Positions 17,077 to 24,240 of a stretch of 45,623 nt of DNA are shown here, piece after piece (the first letter of the stretch is position 1; every line of letters starts with the position of its first letter). This DNA is from Acidobacteriota bacterium (lineage in GTDB: Bacteria > Acidobacteriota > Vicinamibacteria > Vicinamibacterales > UBA8438), in the NCBI GenBank assembly GCA_011523845.1, contig WTFV01000246.1, positions 1 through 45,623 of the forward strand, written 5' to 3'. The position numbers and the translations under genes were made by a program. The notes beneath the pieces are model-generated. The model was given only the letters and a program-made list of their open reading frames with translations. It ran no database searches and had not been told where the DNA came from.

Positions 17077-17691
17077 ATGAATCCCAGCGCGCCGGCATCG
17101 TCGCTGCCGCTCCCGGGCCAGCGCCTGCCGGCCCCGCGGCGGGACCGGGCGATGACGGCGGAAGAGCTCTTCCGTCTGCCGGACGACAATTGCAGGCAGG
17201 AGCTGGTCAGGGGGGAGTTGCAGCGAATGGCGGCGGCGGGGTTCCGGCACGGGGCGGTCATCATGAACGTGGCCGGGCCGCTGAGTCAGCACGTCAAGGC
17301 GCATGGGCTGGGGGTGACGTGCGGTGCCGAGACCGGCTTCGTCCTGGAGCGCGATCCGGATACCGTGCTCGCCCCGGATGTCGCCTTCGTCCGGCGGGAG
17401 CGGATTCCGGCATCCGGTCTTCCGGCGACCTTCTGGGAGGGTCCGCCGGATCTCGCGGTGGAGGTCACCTCGCCGGGCGATACCCGCCGCGAAGTTGCGG
17501 ACAAGGTGGCGTCGTGGCTCGCTGCCGGTACGCGCCTCGTCTGGGTGGTGGACCCGAAGCGACTGGTGGTCGAGATCCACGAGCCGGACGGCGCGCCGCG
17601 GCGACTCGCCGGATCCGACGTGCTGGAGGGCGAGCCGTTGTTCCCGGGTTTCCGTCTCCCGGTCACCGACGTCTTCGGGCCGACGCCGTGA
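17077..17691 (+). CDS. Uma2-family (DUF820) restriction-endonuclease-fold protein
   Basis: 204 residues. The domain starts at MTAEELFRLPDDNCRQELVRGEL (a second possible start, 17152). PD-(D/E)xK-type residues are visible: Asp in LAPDVAFVRR, Glu in PDLAVEVTSPGD and Lys in ADKVASWLAAGTR, followed by LVWVVDPKRLVVEI. Uma2 proteins are abundant in cyanobacteria and acidobacteria and are often tied to mobile DNA; their substrate is not established. The gene follows the partner-protein gene by 16 bp, with no strong SD at ATG 17077. Its end is followed by a structured repeat. Confidence 0.85.
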   Translation: MNPSAPASSLPLPGQRLPAPRRDRAMTAEELFRLPDDNCRQELVRGELQRMAAAGFRHGAVIMNVAGPLSQHVKAHGLGVTCGAETGFVLERDPDTVLAPDVAFVRRERIPASGLPATFWEGPPDLAVEVTSPGDTRREVADKVASWLAAGTRLVWVVDPKRLVVEIHEPDGAPRRLAGSDVLEGEPLFPGFRLPVTDVFGPTP

Positions 17692-17700
17692 ATGGTCGGC

Positions 17701-17813
17701 CCAGGAGCCTGCGCCGCAGAAGGCAGCGAAGCGAAGTGCTGCGGCAAAGGGTCGTGGCGCGGGGGGATGAGCCGAAATGCCGAGCCAGCGGGGCGCTACC
17801 GGCCGGCAGGCTC
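17701..17813. repeat. Palindromic dispersed repeat, long copy
   Basis: The 164-bp gap between Uma2 and the methyltransferase holds a 113-bp unit that begins CCAGGAGCCTGCGCCGCAGA and is bounded by inverted arms GAGCCTGC (17705-17712) and GCAGGCTC (17806-17813). The head resembles 28061-28093 and 43371-43400, and the middle (GATGAGCCGAA...GGGGCGCT) also matches the 43371 copy. It could fold as a long stem-loop RNA. Confidence 0.6.
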
Positions 17814-17823
17814 GGGCTCACAC

Positions 17824-17830
17824 CATAATG
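17824..17830 (+). promoter_or_regulatory. Possible -10 box of the methyltransferase gene
   Basis: CATAAT (within CCATAATG) occurs about 27 bases before the ATG at 17856 in an otherwise GC-rich gap. No clear -35 hexamer was found. Confidence 0.3.
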
Positions 17831-17855
17831 TCGGCCTGCGGTCGACCAGCGGGTA

Positions 17856-18545
17856 ATGACGGACGACACCTCCCACTCCGTACGTCGTCACCTGCGCGTC
17901 GCCATCGACGCCTATGATGCGACCATCCGCCAGTTCATTCCCGGCTACGAGGCGATGCTCGGCGTCGCGGCGCGGGAGTTGGCGCCCGTCGCCTCCGGGC
18001 TGGTGATCGACCTCGGCGGCGGCACCGGTGCCCTCGCAGAGGCTATTCTCCAAACCGGCGGAAGCGGGACCGTCGAGCTGATCGACGTGGACCGCGAGAT
18101 GCTCGCGCAGGCCCGGACAAGGCTGGGGCGGTTTGGTGAGCGCGTCCGATTCACCGAAGCGTCGTTCCTGGGGGCGCTGCCCCGGTGCAACGGCGCGGCA
18201 GCGTCGCTGGCGCTGCATCACGTACGGACGCTGGACGCCAAGCGGGCGCTCTACCGCCGGGTCCACGCCGCGCTCGAGCCCGGCGGCGTCTTCGTCAACG
18301 CCGACGCCACGATGCCGGCGGACCCGGCAGCGAGCGAAGCGATCTGGCGCGCGTGGGCCGATCACATGGTCGGCCAGGGCATCGCCCGGGAGCGGGCCTT
18401 CCAGCACTTCGAGGAGTGGGCGGACGAGGACACCTACTTCCCGCTCGACGAAGAGCTGGCGGCCGTCGCGTCGGCCGGCTTCGACGCCGAGTGCGTGTGG
18501 CGCGAGGTGGGCATGACGGTGGTAGTGGGGCGCAAGTCCGGCTGA
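17856..18545 (+). CDS. Class I SAM-dependent methyltransferase
   Basis: 229 residues, cytoplasmic. Motif I VIDLGGGTGALAEAI (about residues 50-64) binds S-adenosylmethionine. The acidic motif II residue is in VELIDVDREML, and LEPGGVFVNADATM is the post-motif strand. The C-terminal helices and DTYFPLDEELAAVASAGF resemble small-molecule methyltransferases related to CmoA/UbiE-like groups, but the substrate is not identifiable. It begins with ATG 17856, 165 bp after Uma2 and beyond the palindromic repeat, so it probably has its own promoter. Confidence 0.85.
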   Translation: MTDDTSHSVRRHLRVAIDAYDATIRQFIPGYEAMLGVAARELAPVASGLVIDLGGGTGALAEAILQTGGSGTVELIDVDREMLAQARTRLGRFGERVRFTEASFLGALPRCNGAAASLALHHVRTLDAKRALYRRVHAALEPGGVFVNADATMPADPAASEAIWRAWADHMVGQGIARERAFQHFEEWADEDTYFPLDEELAAVASAGFDAECVWREVGMTVVVGRKSG

Positions 18546-18585
18546 CGGGCGGGCCGTCCATCCGGCGGATCAACCGCGGGCCTTC

Positions 18586-18906
18586 ATGCCCGGCAGCTAC
18601 GGCGCGCGCGCGACCCTGTCCGCACACCTGGAGGCAAGAGGAGCGGTAGAATGCCCGATCCACCATTTCACGTTGATCGTCGACGGACCGGACGTGCAGG
18701 AAGAAGCACTGGTCGACGCGCTGTTCGAGGCCGGCTGTGACGATGGTCTGGTTGGTCGCTCGGAAGGAATCCAGTACATCGAGTTCGACCGGGAGGGCCC
18801 GGACCGCGAGGTCGCCATGCTATCGGCGGTGGCCGATGTGGAGAAGGTTCCAGGTGTGAGGGTCGCCCGCATCGCCGAACCATGTTCCGGGTTGGCCGGT
18901 CTGTGA
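18586..18906 (+). CDS. Small hypothetical protein
   Basis: 106 residues from ATG 18586. The first 24 or so residues are poorly protein-like. The core (HHFTLIVDGPDVQEEALVDALFEAGCDDGLVGRS, then QYIEFDREGPDREVAMLSAVADVEKVPGVRVARI) alternates strands and helices like a compact ferredoxin-like alpha/beta fold. The real start may therefore lie near the core, but no good start codon is there. No function is recognised. It follows the methyltransferase by 40 bp on the same strand and is convergent with the NHL lipoprotein gene. Confidence 0.6.
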   Translation: MPGSYGARATLSAHLEARGAVECPIHHFTLIVDGPDVQEEALVDALFEAGCDDGLVGRSEGIQYIEFDREGPDREVAMLSAVADVEKVPGVRVARIAEPCSGLAGL

Positions 18907-18960
18907 GCGCAGGGAGCCTGCGTCAACCAGGAACTACGTGGGCCAGGCTTCGAATCGCGT

Positions 18961-20112
18961 TCACTGAGCCGGCACGAACTTCTGGACGCGGCGGCCGTCG
19001 AGGGTCTCGCCGACGAACAGGTTGCCCCGGGAGTCGACGGCGAGGCTGTGGGGCGATTCGAACCGGCCGGCCCACCGCCCGCGGCGGCCGAACGTCGCCA
19101 CCACCTCCAGCGTCTCGCGGAGCAGGGTGTGGACCGCGTGGTTGCCGCCGTCGGCCACGAAGATGAAGCGCTGCTCCGGGTCCCGTGAGAACGCCAGGTC
19201 CCACGGGGTGCCGCCAACGGTTCCGTTACGCAACTCGGCTGCAATCAGCGCCTCGGCCACGAACGTGCCGTCCGGCTCGAACACCTGCAACCGCTGGTTC
19301 CCGCGGTCGCAGACGTAGACCCGGCCGTCTGCCGCTCGGCCGACGCAGTGCGGGGTGTTGAACTGCTGCGGCAGCGGTCCGTCCCGCGTGAAGGGGGGCA
19401 GCGGCCCATCGTCCGGCGGATCTCCGTAGGCGCTCCAGTGCCGCCTGTACTCTCCCGTGTTCGCGTCGAAGACGATCAACCGCCGGTTGGTATATCCGTC
19501 GCTGATATAGACCTCGTCGCTCGCTGGGTCGACGAATACGTCCGTCGGTTGGCCGAGGAACTCGGTGCTGGTACTCCCTTCGGTACCCCGGCCGAAGTCG
19601 CCGATCTGCAGCAGGAACTCGCCCTCCGGCGTGAACTTCAGGACGTGCGCGTTGTCGGTCGTGGCACGGCTCGACAGGTCGTACGGAAGCCCGCCGCCGA
19701 AGCCGACCCAGACGTTGTCCTCGTGGTCGACGTGGATGCCGTGCGTCTGGGTCCCCCAGTCGTAGCCTTCGCCGGGGCCGCCCCAGGCGTGCACGACGTT
19801 CCCGGCGGCGTCGAAAGCGATCACTGCCGGCGTGTGCTCGCCCCCCCGCTGACTGTTGGGCCGGTGGATGATCCAGACGTTGTCGCTCGAATCGGTCGCC
19901 ACCCCGACGACGTTGCCGAGCAGCCAGTCCTCGGGAAGCTCCCGCGGCCAGAAGGGGTCGACCCGAAACGCCGCGTCCGAAGCCGACGACGACTCGATGC
20001 CGGTCGCGGACTCCTGGACCGGCTGGTCGACCATCCCGGCCTGGCACGCAAGGAGGAGCGGGAACAGCAGCCCGAGCAAGTGCACATGATGCCCGCGGGT
20101 CATTCGGGCCAT
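18961..20112 (-). CDS. NHL-repeat lipoprotein
   Basis: 383 residues. ATG 20112 lies one base after the TAG of the preceding membrane-protein gene, a typical coupling arrangement. The N-terminus has a type II signal with lipobox LLLAC (Cys23). The mature domain is a six-bladed propeller with NHL blades: VVGVATDSSDNVWIIHR, HGIHVDHEDNVWVGF, PTDVFVDPASDEVYISDGY, PHCVGRAADGRVYVCDR, PWDLAFSRDPEQRFIFVADG and PHSLAVDSRGNLFVGE. A membrane-anchored, surface or periplasmic binding protein is likely; the ligand is unknown. It shares its general design with the propeller at 6792-8039. Confidence 0.85.
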   Translation of the reverse strand: MARMTRGHHVHLLGLLFPLLLACQAGMVDQPVQESATGIESSSASDAAFRVDPFWPRELPEDWLLGNVVGVATDSSDNVWIIHRPNSQRGGEHTPAVIAFDAAGNVVHAWGGPGEGYDWGTQTHGIHVDHEDNVWVGFGGGLPYDLSSRATTDNAHVLKFTPEGEFLLQIGDFGRGTEGSTSTEFLGQPTDVFVDPASDEVYISDGYTNRRLIVFDANTGEYRRHWSAYGDPPDDGPLPPFTRDGPLPQQFNTPHCVGRAADGRVYVCDRGNQRLQVFEPDGTFVAEALIAAELRNGTVGGTPWDLAFSRDPEQRFIFVADGGNHAVHTLLRETLEVVATFGRRGRWAGRFESPHSLAVDSRGNLFVGETLDGRRVQKFVPAQ

Positions 20113-20113
20113 C

Positions 20114-20395
20114 CTATCGTTCGTCGTGATCTTCGCCCTGACGGGTCGCTGCCCGCCCATGCGCCATGGTCGGGTGACGCTGCGCCTCCCGCCAACTCCA
20201 GGTCGCGCCTGCCGCAACGGAGGCCAGAAAGTAGACGAGAAAGAGGAAATCCAGCGCCCGGTTTCCGGTCATGCCGGGCACGGTCCACACGAGACCGAAC
20301 GGCGCCGCAACCAGCAGCCACAGCAGCCACGCCATCACCAGTCCCATGAACCCGCCGACGATGGCGTTCACGAGGGGAAACGCCGTCGGTGCCAT
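20114..20395 (-). CDS. Small two-span membrane protein
   Basis: 93 residues from ATG 20395 (an in-frame extension to 20473 looks non-coding). Two hydrophobic segments are visible, about residues 8-32 (NAIVGGFMGLVMAWLLWLLV) and 48-66 (ALDFLFLVYFLASVAAGA), with a hydrophilic C-terminal tail rich in His, Arg and Glu. The family is unknown. Its TAG stop is one base from the ATG of the NHL lipoprotein gene, so the two are probably translated as a unit. The SD is weak. Confidence 0.6.
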   Translation of the reverse strand: MAPTAFPLVNAIVGGFMGLVMAWLLWLLVAAPFGLVWTVPGMTGNRALDFLFLVYFLASVAAGATWSWREAQRHPTMAHGRAATRQGEDHDER

Positions 20396-20522
20396 GGCTT
20401 GCCCATTCCCGTGCGCCGTACTCGGGCCGCCACGGAAACGCCGGAGCGAACAGGCCGTCGGGAAATCGCCCACCCCGACCGGCCTGCCTGACCTCGCCGC
20501 GCGCGAGCCGAGGCCTGCCCGA

Positions 20523-21857
20523 CTACTCGTCGTTGTCCGTCGCCGCGGCCCGCTCGGCGACGATCTGTTCGTAGTCCTCGTCGGTGAGGTACACGACGTT
20601 CACGTGCGCGTGGTACATGTCGTCGTAGCTGCGCTGCCCCCAGCCGACCCACTGCGTCGGGTCCGGGTTCGCCCGGTTGCCGGTGCTGTTGTCGTGCCAC
20701 GCGGTGATCTTGATGACCGTGCCGGCGGGCAGGATCGGGGCGGAGTGATCCGCGTAGACGTAGTTGACGTGCCAGTTGAAGTCGAACTTGTCGACGTAGT
20801 TGAGCATCTCCGTCCGGCCGTTCGGGTAGATCGCCTCCATCGCCATCGACTTGCCGCGGATGTGCATGTGCGGCTGGAAGTTCTCGAGCCGCGCCGGGAA
20901 GCGCAGCGGGACGAACGCCTCGTGTTCGGTCACCTGGCCGGGCGGGATGTCGAGCGTCTCCATCGCCTGCCGCACGCCCATCGCCTGCGCGTAGACGCGG
21001 TACTTCGGGACGTAGCCCTTCGGGTACAGCCAGATGCCGAGCTCGGTCGAGTCGGTAATCTCCTCGCCCACCGAGTGGTAGTGCAGGTCGTAGCGGATCC
21101 GCGAGCCGGCCTTCAGCAGCTTGCCGGTGTTCTCGCGGAAGACGTCGCCGATCTTGCCGACCGCGAACTCCGTGAAGTAGGAGCCGGTGCCCGGGACGTC
21201 GACGGCCGCCTCGAAGTCCTCGGGGCTCTCCTCCTGCATCAGGTAGGTCACGGCGTGGTGCACGATGGGACGGCCCTGCAGCGACGGCCGCACTTCGAGC
21301 GCCTTCACCCAGTGGTCCTCGGTCAGACCGGTCTCGACCACCGGCTGGTACCACTGGTCCTGGCCCTCGGCCGGCTGCGTCCACGGGGTGGAGCGGACCA
21401 CCAGGTCCGGCTCGCCGAGCTCCTCGTACTCGGCGGCGAGGCGCCAGATGTCGTCCGCCGGCCACTCGATGGGCGGAGGCATGTCGGCGGGGTTGCCGAG
21501 CGGCGCGCCGGCGTCGACCCAGCGCACGACCGCGTCGATCTCCGTGTCGTTCAGGGAGATATCGTTGGCGAAGTCGCGGATGCCCACGGTCTTGTCGATG
21601 TGCCACGGCGGCATGCTGCGCTCCGCCACCTTCTCCCGGATGGCGCGGGCCCATGGCCGCACCTCCTGGTAGGTCACGAGCGACATCGGGGCCATGCTAC
21701 CGCTGCGATGGCAAGCCTGGCAGCTCCGCTGGAGGATCGGTGCGATGTCCCGTGCGAACGTCACCGCGTCGGTGCCGGTCGTCTGCGCCGTCGCCGGCCC
21801 GATGCCGCCGGTCAGAATCAGGACTGTCGCCGCGAGCACGAACCCGTACGTCTTCAT
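20523..21857 (-). CDS. Exported cytochrome c/copper type II monooxygenase-like protein (copy 2)
   Basis: 444 residues, paralogue of the gene at 14753. A signal peptide (to about residue 24, ATAQ) precedes heme motif CQACH (C46, C49, H50) and PPWHIDKTVGI. The copper ligands align with copy 1: HH in PIVHHAVTYLM (H200-H201), HYH in YDLHYHSVGEE (H259/H261) and HMH in QPHMHIRGKSM (H330/H332). The second motif closely resembles the VHYGD region of peptidylglycine monooxygenase. The C-terminal part (PILPAGTVIKITAWHDNSTGN, NPDPTQWVGWG) is conserved in both copies. The secreted partner gene lies immediately upstream (52 bp), the reverse of the order in copy 1. Confidence 0.82.
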   Translation of the reverse strand: MKTYGFVLAATVLILTGGIGPATAQTTGTDAVTFARDIAPILQRSCQACHRSGSMAPMSLVTYQEVRPWARAIREKVAERSMPPWHIDKTVGIRDFANDISLNDTEIDAVVRWVDAGAPLGNPADMPPPIEWPADDIWRLAAEYEELGEPDLVVRSTPWTQPAEGQDQWYQPVVETGLTEDHWVKALEVRPSLQGRPIVHHAVTYLMQEESPEDFEAAVDVPGTGSYFTEFAVGKIGDVFRENTGKLLKAGSRIRYDLHYHSVGEEITDSTELGIWLYPKGYVPKYRVYAQAMGVRQAMETLDIPPGQVTEHEAFVPLRFPARLENFQPHMHIRGKSMAMEAIYPNGRTEMLNYVDKFDFNWHVNYVYADHSAPILPAGTVIKITAWHDNSTGNRANPDPTQWVGWGQRSYDDMYHAHVNVVYLTDEDYEQIVAERAAATDNDE

Positions 21858-21909
21858 GACTGCCTCTCCGCTGTTGCGCGTTGAATGGCCGCCCGCGCGG
21901 CCGGATCGC

Positions 21910-22752
21910 TCACTCTACACGAACGTCGACGTACGCGTTGGTCCAGCAGCACTGGAAGCCGCCGGCCATGATGGCTCCCTGGCCGCCCGAGTCGTCCCAG
22001 GCGAGCGCCCGGAGGACGTATTCGCCCGGCTCGCTGAAGGTGACGCGGGTGGTAGCCAGACCATCCTCCGCGATCGTCGGTGACGGCTCGGCGATGTCGA
22101 CCGAGCCGGGGCCCCGGTACTTGCTCCAGGCGAGGCCCATGCGGGTTGGACGTCCCTGCAGGCTCTGTTTCTGCACCCGGTCGTCTCGCATCCGGATCGC
22201 GAGCGTCATCGGCGCGCCGGCGCTGGCGGTGAGCGACTGCCGCACGCCGCCGGGACCCTGGCCGATGCGAAGCTCGCCGCCCGCCGCATCGAACGACAGC
22301 TCCGGGGGCCGGTTGCCGCTGGTCACTTCCTCGAGCGCGTCGATCCGCCACTCCGGACGCAGGTGGCCGGGAACGGCGAAGGTCTCGCCGCCGGCGGTCA
22401 GCGACCAGGTCAGCGTCCGGTCGTCGAAGTCGGCCGGGACCACCACCGTGAACACCCCGGTATGCCGGCGCGGCAGCAGGTGGGTCGGCTGACCCCGATC
22501 CTCGGGCCCCGGCGTGAAGTGGTTGTCCGGGCCGATGGGGACGTCGAGCGTCTGCTCGTAGTTGCGGTTGAAATAGCCGAACGAGAGCGAGAACGTGCCG
22601 TCATCGTTGGGGTACCAGCCCTCGAACGACGGGCTCGCGCTCTGGCCGACATCGTGCGGGATGGGCGCGTCGCGCGACTGCGCGTCGGCGACGAGCGGCG
22701 TCGCGACCAAGGCGGCCAGCATGCCGATGGCGACCGCGGTGAACAGGCGCAT
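21910..22752 (-). CDS. Secreted partner protein (copy 2)
   Basis: 280 residues. A signal peptide (to about residue 24, VADA) is followed by the family signature: EGWYPNDDGTFSLSFGYFNRN, VPIGPDNHFTPG, DRGQPTHLLPRR and VPADFDDRTLTW. The C-terminal Ig-like part ends in FSEPGEYVLRALAWDDSG and, unlike copy 1, a GGFQCCWTN segment with adjacent cysteines. It is 52 bp upstream of the cytochrome/copper gene and doubtless in one transcript. A consensus -10 box ends 8 bases before the ATG with no SD between, so the mRNA is predicted to be leaderless. Confidence 0.78.
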   Translation of the reverse strand: MRLFTAVAIGMLAALVATPLVADAQSRDAPIPHDVGQSASPSFEGWYPNDDGTFSLSFGYFNRNYEQTLDVPIGPDNHFTPGPEDRGQPTHLLPRRHTGVFTVVVPADFDDRTLTWSLTAGGETFAVPGHLRPEWRIDALEEVTSGNRPPELSFDAAGGELRIGQGPGGVRQSLTASAGAPMTLAIRMRDDRVQKQSLQGRPTRMGLAWSKYRGPGSVDIAEPSPTIAEDGLATTRVTFSEPGEYVLRALAWDDSGGQGAIMAGGFQCCWTNAYVDVRVE

Positions 22753-22760
22753 TTCGGTCG

Positions 22761-22790
22761 ATTATAGTGCGCCGGCGTCCGGCCGCTCAA
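22761..22790 (-). promoter_or_regulatory. Sigma70-type promoter giving a leaderless transcript
   Basis: On the minus strand TTGAGC (22790-22785) and TATAAT (22766-22761) are 18 bases apart. The -10 box ends 8 bases before the ATG at 22752, so transcription should start at or within two bases of the start codon. Confidence 0.65.
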
Positions 22791-23063
22791 CCACGAGACA
22801 CGATCGGCGAACCTTCGCGTTCCAGCGGAGCGAGTACGCTGCCGAACGGTCTGCGGGGGCGCCGTCGAGCCGACCCGGGTCGCGGGAGACTACGGAGCGC
22901 TCGCCTTCGACAATCGGAGAAGGGCAAGCACAACGGGTGGCTGTCGACCCTCGCGTGCGCCGGCCCCGTACGTCAGGCAGGAAATGTTCTCCGCGGGCGG
23001 CGGTTCCTGGTAGGCTGTTCTTCGAGCACCGCGGGGACCGCGGTGGCGAAAGGGGATGTCCAG
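22791..23063. other. Gap between divergent genes, no gene seen
   Basis: Apart from the minus-strand promoter at its left end and a GGGG-type SD before the gene at 23064, nothing structured was recognised in this 273-bp stretch of the 311-bp gap. TAGGCT near 23013 is a weak -10 candidate for the plus-strand gene. Confidence 0.4.
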
Positions 23064-24053
23064 ATGAATGTTCGGCCTGCGGTTGTAGTGCGGTTTCTCC
23101 TCGTCGTGATCGCGTTGGGGGCGCTGGCGCCGGCATTCGTCGCCGCGCAGCCGGCAGCGTCCGCCGAGGTGTCCGTGCCGCGCACGCCGGACGGACGGCC
23201 CGACCTGCAGGGCGTGTGGGACTTCAGCTCCCTGACGCCGCTGCAACGCCCCGCCGATCTGGCGGGCAGGGAGTTCCTGACCGACGAGGACGTGTCGGCG
23301 CTCGAGGCACGGGCCGCCGCGCGGGTGGACACGGCGCCGCCCCCCGGCAACCCCGGCAGCTACAACCGGTTCTGGTTCGACGACGGCACGACGGTCGTCG
23401 AGACTCGCCGCACGTCGCTCATCGTCGACCCGCCGGACGGGCGCCTGCCTGCCTACAGGCCCGAGGGCAGGGCGCGGATGGCGGCCCGCGCGGAGGCGCG
23501 CGGCCGGAACGCCGGACCGGAAGATCGCGACGTCGACGAGCGGTGCATCCTCGGCTTCAATTCCGGCCCGCCGATGCTGCCCGGGGCGTACAACAACTTC
23601 GTTCAGTTGTTCCAGACGCCGGGACACGTCGCGATTCTCAACGAGATGGTGAACGACGTGCGGCTCGTCCCGCTGGACGGGCAGCCGGCCCTGTCCGGCC
23701 AGGTGCAGCAGTGGAGGGGCGACTCGCGAGGCCGCTGGGAAGACGACACGCTCGTCGTCGAGACCCGGAACTTCAGGGATCTCGGCACGGCACACCCGGC
23801 GCCCAACATGGAGCTGCTCGAGGCCCTGGGACCGGATCTCCATCTCGTCGAACGCTTCAGCCTGCTCGATGCCGACACGCTGCTCTATCGCTTCACGGTC
23901 GACGATCGGACCGCGTTCTCCCGCACCTGGAGCGTCGAGATGACGATGACGAGGTCCGACAATCGGCTGTACGAATACGCGTGCCACGAGGGCAACTACG
24001 GCCTGTACAACATTCTCGCCGGTGCGCAGGCCGAGGCTGCGGAGCGCCCGTAA
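23064..24053 (+). CDS. Secreted hypothetical protein of an acidobacterial family
   Basis: 329 residues; ATG 23064 preceded by AAGGGGATG. A signal peptide ends near VAAQPA. The protein opens with RTPDGRPDLQGVWDFSSLTPL and contains EFLTDEDVSALE, RRTSLIVDPPDGRLP, DERCILGFNSGPPMLPGAYNN, LNEMVNDVRLVPLDG, GDSRGRWEDDTLVVETRNF and ends YEYACHEGNYGLYNILAGA. I recognise this motif order from many acidobacterial hypothetical secreted proteins, which often occur in several copies per genome. The function is unknown. A Cys pair (DERCILG, YEYACHE) could be structural. A strong hairpin follows the stop. Confidence 0.8.
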   Translation: MNVRPAVVVRFLLVVIALGALAPAFVAAQPAASAEVSVPRTPDGRPDLQGVWDFSSLTPLQRPADLAGREFLTDEDVSALEARAAARVDTAPPPGNPGSYNRFWFDDGTTVVETRRTSLIVDPPDGRLPAYRPEGRARMAARAEARGRNAGPEDRDVDERCILGFNSGPPMLPGAYNNFVQLFQTPGHVAILNEMVNDVRLVPLDGQPALSGQVQQWRGDSRGRWEDDTLVVETRNFRDLGTAHPAPNMELLEALGPDLHLVERFSLLDADTLLYRFTVDDRTAFSRTWSVEMTMTRSDNRLYEYACHEGNYGLYNILAGAQAEAAERP

Positions 24054-24064
24054 GAGCTCGATGT

Positions 24065-24086
24065 CGGGGCTCGCTTTGGAGCCCCG
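24065..24086 (+). terminator. Hairpin terminator candidate
   Basis: CGGGGCTC (24065-24072), a 6-base loop and GAGCCCCG (24079-24086) form a perfect 8-bp stem 11 bases after the stop at 24053. No T-tract follows, so Rho-independent activity is uncertain. Confidence 0.6.
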
Positions 24087-24158
24087 CCGGAACCGGCGCT
24101 CCGCTCCTTGGGAAGAGAAGAGGGGCTCCACGGCGTGCTGCCGGAAGCGTGGCGCATC

Positions 24159-24188
24159 TTGACACCTCCGGCCGCCGATTCGGATAAT
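24159..24188 (+). promoter_or_regulatory. Sigma70-type promoter of the DUF1592-DUF1552-ankyrin operon
   Basis: A perfect TTGACA (24159-24164) and GATAAT (24183-24188) are 18 bases apart, placing the transcript start near 24195 and leaving a leader of about 45 bases before the GTG at 24241. This is the clearest promoter in the window. Confidence 0.75.
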
Positions 24189-24240
24189 GCACGGATAGCT
24201 TGGGGCTGATCTCGCCGCCATCCCGAGAGTGAGGCGTCCA

